A DNA stretch of 32,131 bases, taken from NCBI RefSeq assembly GCF_000599605.1, contig NZ_AZHT01000002.1, positions 1 through 32,131 on the forward strand, given 5' to 3'. Made by a program: the position numbers and the translations under genes. The first letter of the stretch is position 1. Each line of letters starts with the position of its first letter. The DNA is from Prevotella sp. HJM029 (GTDB lineage Bacteria > Bacteroidota > Bacteroidia > Bacteroidales > Bacteroidaceae). Under the pieces are notes generated by a model. The model saw only the letters and a list, made by a program, of their open reading frames with translations. It was not told where the DNA came from and searched no databases. Below, piece by piece: positions 1-8,732 of the stretch.

Positions 1-130
1 TATATTGGGAGAAAGAATAATGAAAGAGTACAACCCCCAAGGGGGTAGCCTCCCTCATTCATTGTTACCCAGGGTAGCCTCCTATCGTCGGCAACCCTGG
101 GCTATCGAAAGTACAACCCCGATGGGGTTG
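1..130 (+). repeat. Left copy of a 130-bp terminal inverted arm
   Basis: The first 130 bases equal the reverse complement of 32002-32131 except at positions 71 and 122. The arm holds four small palindromic modules built on a yAACCC...GGGyT core, near 32-50, 66-80, 90-105 and 111-130. The first is ACAACCCCCAAGGGGGTAGC. There is no transposase next to it. It appears to be one member of a dispersed repeat family, and the window boundary falls on the same base in both copies. Confidence 0.9.
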
Positions 131-420
131 CCGTATTATTATCCATTGATTATCATGCCACCACATGTGACATCATCACACCACCCGATGGGGTTGCCGT
201 ATTATTATCCATTGATTATCATGCCACCACATGTGATATCATCACACCACCTTGTGGGATTGCCATATTATTATCCATTGATTATCATGCCACCACGTGG
301 GATATCATCACACCACCCTGTGGGGTTGCCATATCACCAACCATTAATTACCGCGTCACAACGTGGGATATCATCACGCCACCCGATGGGGTTGCACATA
401 TCATTGCCTATTTATCACAA
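115..420 (+). repeat. 66-bp tandem repeat, about four and a half units
   Basis: Units start near 121, 187, 253, 319 and 385. The word TTGCC/TTGCA recurs at 128, 194, 260, 326 and 392, so the period is exactly 66 bp. Each unit runs from GATGGGGTTGCC through TATTATTATCCATTGATTATC to CATCACACCACC. The first two units are nearly identical and later ones diverge. Because 66 is a multiple of three, a frame stays open across the block (5-529) and would encode a 22-residue repeat rich in Tyr, Pro and His. I see no signal peptide or promoter, so I do not call it a gene. Confidence 0.88.
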
Positions 421-832
421 CCACAACCACGGGGATGAGGATAACATTGCGGTGGAATTCGCCCATCATTGTCCATTTATTATCACGCCACGGCATAGGG
501 ATGGTGCGCGACATGGGCATTTATTATAATTCCACAACATGGGATGTGACCATGCCACAACATTTTATCGTGTGTCACATGGGCATTTGTTATCATGCTA
601 CGGCATAGGATGGTGCGTGTGACACCCATTCATCATCACACCATAACACAGGATGTGATAACGCATTATGTAGGATTGTACGTGGCAAGGCCATTCCTTA
701 TAAACAATAAGAACAGGCTATCGTTGGCGAGTGAGTTGCTTTCATCTACTTGTAGCATCACGAAGGTGTGTTTGAACCAAGCTCCTCTGTGTTTCATAAA
801 AAAGCCAAAAACACGGGCTATCTCACATTTTT
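421..832. other. Decayed repeat DNA, no gene recognised
   Basis: This stretch carries degraded relatives of the upstream tandem units, for example the word CGGCATAGG at 491 and 601 beside ATTATCAC-like words. Short open frames here overlap each other and match no recognisable family. The last 100 bases lead into the promoter of the next gene. Confidence 0.55.
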
Positions 833-836
833 ATGC

Positions 837-844
837 TAAATTTG
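837..844 (+). promoter_or_regulatory. -7 box TAAATTTG for the LptF/LptG-type gene
   Basis: This matches the Bacteroidota -7 consensus TAnnTTTG. Transcription would start near 851, leaving a leader of about 40 nt before the ATG at 893. A start at 833 would lie upstream of that transcript. No TTTG -33 element is obvious 19-21 bp upstream. Confidence 0.5.
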
Positions 845-892
845 CAACGTGGCAAACGGCGCTTGCGTTGCTTTTCACAAAGGAATGTTTTC

Positions 893-2797
893 ATGATTCG
901 GATTAAAAAATTAGATATTTTCATAGCCAAGCAATTTGGTTTGCTCTTTGTGGGAACTTTTTTCATCTGCCAATTTGTGCTGATGATGCAGTTCCTTTGG
1001 CGTTATATCGATGATTTAATCGGTAAAGGATTGTCGATGGAAATCATGGCACAGTTCTTTTGGTATATGGGTTTGATGTTGGTTCCGCAAGCTTTGCCGT
1101 TGGCTATTCTACTTTCGTCGCTCATCACATTTGGCAATTTGGGTGAGAGTAGCGAGCTTACAGCCATCAAAGCTGCTGGTATTTCCTTGATGCAGTCGTT
1201 TCAATCGCTCATCGTTATCTCGATAGTTATCAGTGGTATATCGTTTGTTTTTCAAAACAATATCGGTCCGGAAGCCAATAATAAGCTGGCACAATTGCTC
1301 ATATCGATGAAGCAAAAAAGTCCTGAATTGGAAATTCCTGAAGGCGTTTTCTATGATGGTATTCCCAACAGTAATCTGTATGTGCAGCATAAGGATTTAG
1401 AGACGGGCAAGCTTTATGGTATCATGATTTATCGCATGACGGGCAGTTACGAAGATCAAGCGATTATCTTAGCCGACTCGGGCATGTTGCAATCAACGGC
1501 CGATAAGAAGCATTTGCAGTTGAGTTTGTGGAGTGGCGAATGGTTTGAGAATATGCAAAATGATGCCTTTGGTAACAATACGGCTGTGCCTTATCGACGT
1601 GAAACGTTTGCGGCAAAGCGTATATTGTTGGATTTTGATGGTGATTTCAACATGACCGATGCCGCAGGATTGGCCAATAATGCGCGTGGAAAGGGGCTTG
1701 CACAGTTGTCACATGACATGGATTCGCTGAAACATACCTATGACAGCATAGGGCAACAATATTACAAAGATGCACAACGCTCATTGTATTATGCGCCGCC
1801 CATAGACAAGAAAGACTCGCTGAGGGCGGTGAAAGCGGCCTACAATGCACGGTTTAATATCGACTCAACCTTTGCACATTTGCCATTGGCGCAACAGCAA
1901 CAGGTAGTGGGAATGGCGCAATCGAGGGTGCAAAATGCCATCTCGGATTTGGATTTTAAGAGTATGCTCACGAGTGATGGTGATTTGTTAATACGGCAAC
2001 ATGAGATTGAGATGATTAGCAAGTTTACGGTGGCATTGTCGTGTTTGATCTTCTTTTTCATCGGAGCACCGTTGGGAGCTATTATTCGAAAAGGCGGATT
2101 GGGTATTCCTGTGATTGTCTCGGTGTTGGTGTTTATCGTGTATTATGTGCTCGAGAATACGGGTTATCGCATGGCACGTGGTGGCATTTGGACGGTGTGG
2201 TTTGGTAAATCATTGGCACCTGGTGTGCTCACACCCTTGGCAATCTTTGTGACTTACAAGGCCTCGAATGACTCGATGGTATTTAATTTTGATGCCTATC
2301 GCGAATTCTTCCAAAAGCTTTTAGGCTTGCGTGTGAAACGACACGTGTTTGCCAAGGAGGTGATAATTGATGAACCACATTACGAAGAAGATGTGAAGTT
2401 GCTGCAAACAATGAATGAAGATGTCCGCACTTATGTGGCGGTGCACCATTTGCAGCACTTGCCCAATCCAGTGAAAGTGTTCTTTAAGTATCGTGCAGAC
2501 CATGCCGTGGAGCAGCTAAGTGAGCGGTTGGAGCAGGTGATTGCCGATTTATCGAATACGCGTGACACCTATATCATTAAGGCTTTGAACAACTATCCTG
2601 TGTTGGCAACGAAGGCACATACGCGGCCTTTCGAGCGCAGATGGCTCAATATGGTGTCGGGAATTGTTTTGCCTTTAGGTGTATTTTTCTATCTAAGGAT
2701 GTGGATGTTCAGGGTGCGCTTGTGGCGAGATCTGCGAACGATAGAGCAGACCAATCATAGTATTGTGACACTGATTAAAAAGAATTTTCCGGCATAG
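893..2797 (+). CDS. LptF/LptG (YjgP/YjgQ) family permease, lipopolysaccharide export
   Basis: Inner-membrane permease of the LptBFG type, which extracts LPS from the inner membrane for transport to the outer membrane. The 634-residue protein has the family layout: membrane segments near residues 14-33, 57-80 and 103-120, a large periplasmic domain to about 370, and membrane segments near 376-395, 402-420 and 440-458. A C-terminal extension of about 170 residues follows, with one more hydrophobic segment near 586-606; it is absent from the E. coli proteins, which are about 360 residues. I chose the ATG at 893 because it is preceded by AAAGGA and because the -7 box at 837-844 puts earlier in-frame starts outside the transcript. 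The family call is firm; whether it acts as LptF or LptG cannot be told from sequence. Confidence 0.88.
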   Translation: MIRIKKLDIFIAKQFGLLFVGTFFICQFVLMMQFLWRYIDDLIGKGLSMEIMAQFFWYMGLMLVPQALPLAILLSSLITFGNLGESSELTAIKAAGISLMQSFQSLIVISIVISGISFVFQNNIGPEANNKLAQLLISMKQKSPELEIPEGVFYDGIPNSNLYVQHKDLETGKLYGIMIYRMTGSYEDQAIILADSGMLQSTADKKHLQLSLWSGEWFENMQNDAFGNNTAVPYRRETFAAKRILLDFDGDFNMTDAAGLANNARGKGLAQLSHDMDSLKHTYDSIGQQYYKDAQRSLYYAPPIDKKDSLRAVKAAYNARFNIDSTFAHLPLAQQQQVVGMAQSRVQNAISDLDFKSMLTSDGDLLIRQHEIEMISKFTVALSCLIFFFIGAPLGAIIRKGGLGIPVIVSVLVFIVYYVLENTGYRMARGGIWTVWFGKSLAPGVLTPLAIFVTYKASNDSMVFNFDAYREFFQKLLGLRVKRHVFAKEVIIDEPHYEEDVKLLQTMNEDVRTYVAVHHLQHLPNPVKVFFKYRADHAVEQLSERLEQVIADLSNTRDTYIIKALNNYPVLATKAHTRPFERRWLNMVSGIVLPLGVFFYLRMWMFRVRLWRDLRTIEQTNHSIVTLIKKNFPA

Positions 2798-2883
2798 CGT
2801 GCATGTTCCCTATATATAATAAGGTGTAAGTGGGAAGTTTGAGGCTGTGACGAAGAGATAAATTGCAACAAAAGAAAAATTAT

Positions 2884-4092
2884 ATGGAGGATTTTAAATT
2901 AAGTAATATTGAAGACGCGCTTGACGACTTTCGTCAAGGGAAGTTCGTTATTGTAGTAGATGATGAAGATCGTGAGAACGAAGGTGATTTGATTATCGCG
3001 GCCGAAAAGATAACGCCCGACGATGTAAACTTTATGTTGAAGCATGCAAGAGGTGTGCTATGTGCGCCCGTTACGTTGTCGAGAGCAGAGGAGTTGGATT
3101 TGCCTCATCAGGTGGCCGATAATACATCAATGTTGGGAACGCCCTTCACCATCACAGTAGATAAGTTAGAAGGTTGCACGACAGGTGTGTCGACTCACGA
3201 CAGAGCGGCAACGATTCGTGCTTTAGCTGACCCCACTTCGACTCCTCAAACCTTTGGTCGTCCAGGGCATATCAATCCCTTGTATGCACAAGATAATGGC
3301 GTGTTGCGTCGCAGTGGACACACAGAAGCCGCCGTAGACTTGTGCAAATTGGCTGGACTTTATCCCGTTGGTGCCTTGATGGAGATTATGAATGAGGACG
3401 GAACGATGGCGCGTATGCCCCAGCTGATAGAGAAGGCGAAGGCTTGGAACATGAAAATTATCACGATTAAGGACCTCATTGCCTATCGTTTGCAGAAAGA
3501 ATCAACGATAGAGGTGGGGGAAGAGGTGGATCTTCCCACCATTTATGGGCATTTCCGTTTGGTTCCTTTCCGTCAGAAAAGCAATGGTGCCGAGCATATG
3601 GCTGTTATAAAAGGTGAATGGAAGCCTGGAGATGCCGTGTTGGTGCGTGTGCATTCGTCGTGTGCAACGGGCGACATCTTGGGCAGCAAGCGTTGCGATT
3701 GCGGCGAACAGTTGCACAAATCATTAGAAATGATTGAGCAAGAAGGGCAAGGTGTGGTTATCTATATGCAGCAAGAAGGGCGTGGAATAGGACTCATGAA
3801 TAAGATGGCAGCTTATAAGTTGCAGGAACAAGGCTACGATACGGTGGATGCTAATGTGCATTTAGGCTTTAAACCCGATGAACGTGACTATGGTTGCGGG
3901 GCACAGATGCTGCGGCATTTGGGTGTGAGCAAAATGCGCTTGCTCACCAATAACCCCACGAAGCGTGTGGGTTTGGAGGCCTATGGCTTGGAAATCGTTG
4001 AGAATGTGCCGATAGAAATCACCCCTAATCCTTATGATAAGAGGTATTTAGAGACGAAACGGGATCGTATGGGGCATGAGCTTCATTTATAA
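2884..4092 (+). CDS. ribBA: Bifunctional DHBP synthase / GTP cyclohydrolase II
   Basis: Catalyses the two entry reactions of riboflavin synthesis: ribulose-5-phosphate to 3,4-dihydroxy-2-butanone-4-phosphate, and GTP to the diaminopyrimidine. The N-terminal RibB domain (about 1-200) shows the acidic [10 protein letters not shown] motif at 26-35 and GHTEAAVDL. The C-terminal RibA domain (about 205-400) has the zinc ligands C260, C271 and C273 in CATGD...RCDCGEQL, then QQEGRGIGL and [10 protein letters not shown]. At 402 residues it has normal length for the fusion. The ATG at 2884 is preferred to an in-frame TTG at 2863, which adds only a lysine-rich tail. It lies 86 bp after the permease gene with no clear promoter between, so cotranscription is possible. 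Confidence 0.96.
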   Translation: MEDFKLSNIEDALDDFRQGKFVIVVDDEDRENEGDLIIAAEKITPDDVNFMLKHARGVLCAPVTLSRAEELDLPHQVADNTSMLGTPFTITVDKLEGCTTGVSTHDRAATIRALADPTSTPQTFGRPGHINPLYAQDNGVLRRSGHTEAAVDLCKLAGLYPVGALMEIMNEDGTMARMPQLIEKAKAWNMKIITIKDLIAYRLQKESTIEVGEEVDLPTIYGHFRLVPFRQKSNGAEHMAVIKGEWKPGDAVLVRVHSSCATGDILGSKRCDCGEQLHKSLEMIEQEGQGVVIYMQQEGRGIGLMNKMAAYKLQEQGYDTVDANVHLGFKPDERDYGCGAQMLRHLGVSKMRLLTNNPTKRVGLEAYGLEIVENVPIEITPNPYDKRYLETKRDRMGHELHL

Positions 4093-4107
4093 TTGAAGCA
4101 ATATAGA

Positions 4108-4141
4108 TTGAATGTGGAAAGCGGAAACTTTCCACATTCAA
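4108..4141 (+). terminator. Strong hairpin after ribBA
   Basis: Perfect 14-bp stem TTGAATGTGGAAAG / CTTTCCACATTCAA with a 6-nt loop, starting 15 bases after the ribBA stop. No clean T-run follows directly; T-rich sequence comes about 40 bases later. It is probably a terminator or a 3'-end stabilising structure that separates ribBA from the aminotransferase gene. Confidence 0.5.
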
Positions 4142-4204
4142 GGTTTCTATGCGGTAGGTTGGATATGGAAATCGAAAGATTTTTTTAAAAAAGTAGTGGG
4201 GATG

Positions 4205-4236
4205 TTTCGTGTACATAGAGAAAATCATTACTTTTG
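4205..4236 (+). promoter_or_regulatory. Candidate promoter of the aminotransferase gene
   Basis: A -7 box TACTTTTG at 4229-4236 is preceded by TTTC (4205-4208) with a 20-bp spacer, close to the Bacteroidota TTTG-N19-21-TAnnTTTG pattern. The start would be near 4243, about 25 nt before the ATG at 4268. This supports a start at 4268 over the frame extending upstream to 4112. Confidence 0.5.
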
Positions 4237-4267
4237 TGTGCAGATACATAACCTAACGGATAAAGCT

Positions 4268-5461
4268 ATGAGACATTTATCAGAACGTTTAAATCGTCTT
4301 GCACCCTCGGCAACACTTGCGATGTCGCAGAAAAGTGGAGAAATGAAGGCGCAGGGAATTGATGTTATCAACATGAGTGTGGGGGAACCAGACTTCAACA
4401 CCCCCGAGCATATCAAAGCAGCAGCAGCACAAGCCATTGCTGAAAACTATTCGAAGTATTCGCCAGTGCCAGGCTATCTCTCGCTTCGGCAAGCTATTGT
4501 CGATAAATTGAAGCGTGAGAATGGTTTAGATTACCGTGTGGAAGAGGTGCTGGTGAGCAATGGTGCCAAGCAGAGTGTGTGCAATGTGGTGCAGGCTTTG
4601 GTGAATGAAGGTGATGAAGTGGTGATACCTGTGCCTTATTGGGTGAGCTATCCACAGATGGTGAAGCTTGCAGATGGTGTGCCAGTGTTTGTTGAAACAG
4701 GGTTTGAACATAATTTTAAGATGAAACCTGAGCAGTTGGAAGCTGCGATTACACCAAAAACACGCATGCTGATTTTATGTTCACCTTGCAATCCTACGGG
4801 GAGTGTTTATTCGAAAAAGGAGTTGGAGGCCTTAGCAGAGGTAGTGCTACGGCACGAGAATTTGTATGTGGTTTCTGACGAAATTTACGAACATATTAAT
4901 TATATCGGTGGGCATGCAAGTATGGCAGCAGTGAAAGGAATGCGTGACCGCACGATTGTGGTGAATGGTGTTTCGAAGGCTTATGCCATGACAGGTTGGC
5001 GCATCGGTTATATTGCTGCACCCGAATGGATTGTGAAAGGGTGTAATAAGTTGCAAGGACAATATACCAGTGGAGCCTGTTCGGTGAGCCAAAAGGCAGC
5101 TGAAGCGGCATATACACAAGGGCAAGAGTGTGTGGAAGAGATGCGTAAGGCTTTTGAGAAACGGCGTGATTTGATTGTAGGTTTGTTGCGGGAGATTCCT
5201 GGATTAGAGGTAAATAAGCCAGAAGGGGCTTTTTATGTGTTCCCCAAATGCAGCGCTTTCTTTGGAAAAAGTGATGGTGAGCGAGTGGTCAACAATGCTA
5301 CAGATTTGGCTTTATATCTCTTAGAAGAGGCGCATGTAGCTACTGTTTCTGGTGACGCCTTTGGTGATCCTGCTTGCTTTAGGATGAGTTATGCGACGAA
5401 TGAGACGCAAATCACGGAGGCCGTTCGGCGAATAGCAGTCGCATTAATGAAATTGAAGTAA
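4268..5461 (+). CDS. aspC: Aspartate aminotransferase-type class I PLP aminotransferase
   Basis: Fold-type I PLP enzyme that exchanges amino groups between aspartate and 2-oxoglutarate, a cytoplasmic step in amino-acid synthesis. The 397-residue protein has the substrate-loop motif SVGEPDFNTPEHI near residue 36, CSPCNPTGSVYSKKEL, the PLP-binding SKAYAMTGWRIGY with Schiff-base Lys237, and the C-terminal carboxylate-binding Arg372 in CFRMSYATNE. Length and motifs fit the subgroup Ib enzymes common in Bacteroidota. The ATG at 4268 gives MRHLSERLNRLAPS, a typical family N-terminus; the open frame upstream crosses the hairpin and promoter region. Exact substrate preference (aspartate or aromatic acids) is not decidable. 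Confidence 0.9.
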   Translation: MRHLSERLNRLAPSATLAMSQKSGEMKAQGIDVINMSVGEPDFNTPEHIKAAAAQAIAENYSKYSPVPGYLSLRQAIVDKLKRENGLDYRVEEVLVSNGAKQSVCNVVQALVNEGDEVVIPVPYWVSYPQMVKLADGVPVFVETGFEHNFKMKPEQLEAAITPKTRMLILCSPCNPTGSVYSKKELEALAEVVLRHENLYVVSDEIYEHINYIGGHASMAAVKGMRDRTIVVNGVSKAYAMTGWRIGYIAAPEWIVKGCNKLQGQYTSGACSVSQKAAEAAYTQGQECVEEMRKAFEKRRDLIVGLLREIPGLEVNKPEGAFYVFPKCSAFFGKSDGERVVNNATDLALYLLEEAHVATVSGDAFGDPACFRMSYATNETQITEAVRRIAVALMKLK

Positions 5462-5560
5462 TAGCGATGCTTTATGAAGAATTCATTACCAGAGCGGCTG
5501 TTTTTAAACAGAACTCTCGTTAAAACTTCTTAATTCGCGCAGTAGTTATGCATAAATTGC

Positions 5561-5568
5561 TATCTTTG
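5561..5568 (+). promoter_or_regulatory. -7 box TATCTTTG of the exb-ton operon
   Basis: Good TAnnTTTG match 109 bp before the exbB ATG. No convincing TTTG lies 19-21 bp upstream. It is the only such box I see between the aminotransferase stop and exbB, so it probably drives the whole exbB-to-TPR operon. Confidence 0.55.
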
Positions 5569-5676
5569 CGAGGTAAAAAGGGCGCGTTGTATCCCTTTGG
5601 TAAACGCGACTAAAGAATTAAGTGTGGAAGAATTATTGATATTATTATACTAACAAAAGATTAAATTTTTCAAATT

Positions 5677-6510
5677 ATGGCAACTACACAACAAGCAGCC
5701 AACCCTAAGAAGGGTCAAGGCTTTCAGGGAGTAAGAGGCGCATTCTGGATTATCGTCGTTTGCGCAGCAATCGCTTTCACATTGTTCTACACTTGGTTTG
5801 GTAACCCCATGCACTTCCAAGGCGGTAACCTTGAAGGTCATCCTGCAGACGTTTGGGGTACTATCTTTAAAGGTGGTTTCATCGTTCCTGTGATCCACTC
5901 TTTGTTATTGACCGTGTTGGCAATGACTATTGAACGCGTTTTGGCTATGAAGACCGCTTTTGGTACAGGTTCTTTGGCAAAATTCGTTTTGAATATCAAA
6001 GCAGCTTTGAATGCAAACGACTTTGATAAAGCACGTCAGTTGTGCGACAAGCAAAAAGGTTCTGTAGCAAACGTTGTATATGCTTCTTTGAATGCATATA
6101 AGAATATGGAATCTGGTGCAAACGCAAGCTTGAAGAAATCACAAAAGGTTGCAAAGATTCAGCAGGCACACGAGGAGGCTACTCAGCTTGAAATGCCAAC
6201 TTTAACCATGAACCTTCCTATCATTGCTACCATCGTAACATTGGGTACTTTGACCGGTCTTCTTGGTACTGTAACGGGTATGATCAAGTCATTCTCGGCT
6301 TTGTCTTCAGGTAATGTAGACTCAACTGCTCTTTCTGCAGGTATTTCTGAGGCTTTGATCAATACAGCATTTGGTATTTTAACATCATGGTGCGCCGTTA
6401 TTTCTTACAACTATTTCACCAATAAGGTTGATAAGTTGACATACGCACTCGACGAAGTAGGTTACTCAATCGCTCAGACATACGAAGCTAACCACGCAGA
6501 CGAGGCTTAA
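5677..6510 (+). CDS. exbB: MotA/TolQ/ExbB proton-channel protein
   Basis: Forms the pentameric inner-membrane channel that, with ExbD, uses the proton gradient to energise TonB-dependent outer-membrane transport. The 277-residue protein has membrane segments near residues 22-43, 65-90, 178-205 and 226-246. The Thr/Gly-rich third segment (LGTLTGLLGTVTGMI) and ALINTAFGI are the conserved pore-lining region of this family. The cytoplasmic loop between segments 2 and 3 contains a run rich in Lys, Ala and Gln (about 140-170). It opens a tight operon with two exbD genes and tonB. The family call is firm; ExbB is preferred over TolQ because tonB follows. Confidence 0.93.
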   Translation: MATTQQAANPKKGQGFQGVRGAFWIIVVCAAIAFTLFYTWFGNPMHFQGGNLEGHPADVWGTIFKGGFIVPVIHSLLLTVLAMTIERVLAMKTAFGTGSLAKFVLNIKAALNANDFDKARQLCDKQKGSVANVVYASLNAYKNMESGANASLKKSQKVAKIQQAHEEATQLEMPTLTMNLPIIATIVTLGTLTGLLGTVTGMIKSFSALSSGNVDSTALSAGISEALINTAFGILTSWCAVISYNYFTNKVDKLTYALDEVGYSIAQTYEANHADEA

Positions 6511-6541
6511 TTTTTTGCTAACCCTTTAAAATTTTATCGCT

Positions 6542-7183
6542 ATGGGTAAAGTAAAAATTAAGAAAAGTGATGTATGGATTGATATGACGCCTATGTCAGA
6601 CGTTATGACCTTGCTGCTCACTTTCTTCATGCTCACCTCTACTTTCGTAAAGAATGAGCCTGTGAAAGTAAACACGCCAGGGTCGGTTTCTGAGATTAAG
6701 GTTCCAGAAAAGGGCGTTCTGACGATATTTGTCAATCCTGAAAAAGATGCATCAGGAAAGCCAACTGGCGAGGGACAGGTATTCATGAGTATGGATAATC
6801 CAGACGAAATGGTACAGGTACTCGACAAGATGACTGAGAATTTCGGCGTGAGTTTGAATCCTGCACAGACGAAAGCATTCAAGGCTGAAGCACAATTTGG
6901 TGTTCCAATGAGTGACCTCAGCAGTTATTTGGCAGCCCCTATTTCTGTTCGTATGAAGACTCTTCCATTGAAGGGTATTCCATTGGATAGTATTAAAGGA
7001 GGTATGAGTGAGTTCCAGCAATGGGTGAATGCCGCTCGTACAGTGGATGACGATATCAAGATTGCTTTGAAGGCAGATGCAAGTACACCGTATAAGACAG
7101 TGAAACGTGTAATGAGTGAACTCCAAGATATGGACGAGAGCCATTACTATATGATCACTCAGCTTAAAAAACAGGAGGACTAA
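6542..7183 (+). CDS. exbD: ExbD/TolR-family protein, first copy
   Basis: Single-pass partner of ExbB in the proton channel. Short cytoplasmic N-terminus, then one membrane helix in MTPMSDVMTLLLTFFMLTS with the essential proton-carrying aspartate at Asp20, followed by a periplasmic domain. At 213 residues it is longer than E. coli ExbD (about 141); the extra length is in the periplasmic part, which contains GEGQVFMSMDNPDEM and a segment ending in MITQLKKQED. It starts 31 bp after exbB and ends 3 bp before the second exbD. Paired divergent ExbD copies are usual in Bacteroidota. Confidence 0.92.
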   Translation: MGKVKIKKSDVWIDMTPMSDVMTLLLTFFMLTSTFVKNEPVKVNTPGSVSEIKVPEKGVLTIFVNPEKDASGKPTGEGQVFMSMDNPDEMVQVLDKMTENFGVSLNPAQTKAFKAEAQFGVPMSDLSSYLAAPISVRMKTLPLKGIPLDSIKGGMSEFQQWVNAARTVDDDIKIALKADASTPYKTVKRVMSELQDMDESHYYMITQLKKQED

Positions 7184-7186
7184 TCA

Positions 7187-7843
7187 ATGGCAGAAATTGT
7201 AGAACAAGGCGGAGGAAAACAGAAGAAGTCCAACGCTCGCGTAGACTTTACGCCGATGGTTGATATGCTCATGTTGTTGATTACTTTCTTCATGTTAGCA
7301 ACATCTCTGAGTAAACCCCAGACCATGGAGCTTACGATGCCGAGTAATGATAATGTTCAAAAAGATCAACAGGCAGAGGCAAAAGCTTCAGAAGCTATCA
7401 CAATCTATGTTGCAGCTGATAACAAGATTTATTATGGCGAGGGCGAACCTCAATATAATAATCCTGCATGGCTGAAAGAAACAACATGGGGTAATGATGG
7501 TATTCGCACGGTGCTGAGAGATCATGCTACAGCAACGGGTATCAAACCTGTAAGACGTATTGAACTGGCTGTAAAAGAATTGAATGCAAAGAAGGCTGAA
7601 AATCCTCAAATGTATCCTGATTCTGTCTACCAGAAAGAATTAAGTAAGCTGAAGGCGGGTGACTTGAAAGATGGGAAGGTTCCAACTTTGACCATCATCA
7701 TCAAGCCCACAGACAATGCTTCTTATAAGAACATGGTAGATGCACTCGACGAAATGCAGATTTTAAGTATTGGTACTTACGTTATTGATAAGCTCAACAG
7801 CGACGACTTACACTTGTTGAAGCTGCGTGCTGTTAAGCAGTAA
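7187..7843 (+). CDS. exbD: ExbD/TolR-family protein, second copy
   Basis: Second ExbD paralogue, 218 residues. The membrane helix in FTPMVDMLMLLITFFMLATS carries the catalytic aspartate at Asp26, so the copy is predicted active. Outside the helix it shares little with the first copy. Its periplasmic part has IYVAADNKIYYGEGEPQY and ends in IGTYVIDKLNSDDLHLL. The start is only 4 bases after the first exbD stop, suggesting translational coupling. The two may form a heterodimer inside one ExbB pentamer; that is inference. Confidence 0.92.
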   Translation: MAEIVEQGGGKQKKSNARVDFTPMVDMLMLLITFFMLATSLSKPQTMELTMPSNDNVQKDQQAEAKASEAITIYVAADNKIYYGEGEPQYNNPAWLKETTWGNDGIRTVLRDHATATGIKPVRRIELAVKELNAKKAENPQMYPDSVYQKELSKLKAGDLKDGKVPTLTIIIKPTDNASYKNMVDALDEMQILSIGTYVIDKLNSDDLHLLKLRAVKQ

Positions 7844-7882
7844 TCAATGAAGTAAAGAAACAATTTAAAAAGAAAGAAACAA

Positions 7883-8728
7883 ATGGCAAAAATAGATTTA
7901 TACGATCCCAAATGGGTCGATTTGGTGTTTGCCGGCAAGAACCAAGACTACGGTGCATATAAGCTCCGTAAAGGAACTTCTGGTCGTAACATCAAGGCAC
8001 TTGTTATCTTAATTATTGCTGCAGCTCTCGTTGGTGGTTTTCTTGCATGGAAAGTAATTGAACAGAAGAATGCTGAGCAGCAACAAGCCTATATGGAGGC
8101 GATGCAGTTGGCACAACTTCAGAAAGAAGCTAAGAAGCAAGAGAAGAAACAGGAACAGGTGAAACCAAAGGTTGAGCCGAAGAAGGAGATTCCTGTAGCG
8201 CGTGAAACGCAAAAATTCGTTGCACCTGTCATCAAGAAGGATGAACTTGTAAAAGAGTCTAACCAGATGAAGCAGATGGCTGATTTGGATGCGAAGATTG
8301 CAGTAGGTACTGAAACCCATGAGGGTGCAAAGGACCGTACAATCGAAGCTGTGCGTAATGATATCGCTGTTGCTACACCTCCTCCAGCACCAAAAGAAGA
8401 GGTTACACAGAAAGTATTCGACGTCGTAGAAGTGATGCCTTCATTCCCTGGTGGACAGGCTGCATTGCTTCAGTACTTGAATTCTCATGTAAAGTATCCT
8501 GTTGTCGCACAAGAGAATGGTATTCAAGGTCGTGTAACCATTTCATTCGTTGTAGAACGTGATGGTTCTATCACTGATGTTAAGGTGGCACGTTCTGTCG
8601 ATCCATCTTTGGATAAGGAAGCTGCTCGCGTTGTAAGCAGCATGCCTCGCTGGACACCAGGTAAGCAAAATGGTTCTGCTGTACGCGTGAAGTTTAATGT
8701 TCCCGTGGTCTTCAGATTGCAACAATAA
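7883..8728 (+). CDS. tonB: TonB-family energy transducer
   Basis: Transfers energy from ExbB/ExbD to TonB-dependent outer-membrane receptors. The 281-residue protein has a cytoplasmic leader of about 36 residues (MAKIDLYDPKWVDLVF...), typical of Bacteroidota TonB; one membrane helix at about 38-56; a Gln/Glu/Lys-rich stretch at 60-110; a Pro-rich stretch near ATPPPAPKEE; and a C-terminal TonB domain at about 190-281 with PSFPGGQAALLQYLNSHVKYP and a GRVTISFVVERDGSITDVKV strand. It lies 39 bp after the second exbD. The C-terminal domain is intact. Confidence 0.93.
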   Translation: MAKIDLYDPKWVDLVFAGKNQDYGAYKLRKGTSGRNIKALVILIIAAALVGGFLAWKVIEQKNAEQQQAYMEAMQLAQLQKEAKKQEKKQEQVKPKVEPKKEIPVARETQKFVAPVIKKDELVKESNQMKQMADLDAKIAVGTETHEGAKDRTIEAVRNDIAVATPPPAPKEEVTQKVFDVVEVMPSFPGGQAALLQYLNSHVKYPVVAQENGIQGRVTISFVVERDGSITDVKVARSVDPSLDKEAARVVSSMPRWTPGKQNGSAVRVKFNVPVVFRLQQ

Positions 8729-8732
8729 TTAA

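Noticed and set aside
5-529. A 174-residue repeat protein at the left end
   Set aside because: It overlaps the terminal arm and simple tandem repeats, has no promoter or export signal, and the frame is kept open by the 66-bp period.
4112-4267. N-terminal extension of the aminotransferase
   Set aside because: The frame crosses a 14-bp stem hairpin and a promoter box; the family N-terminus begins at 4268.
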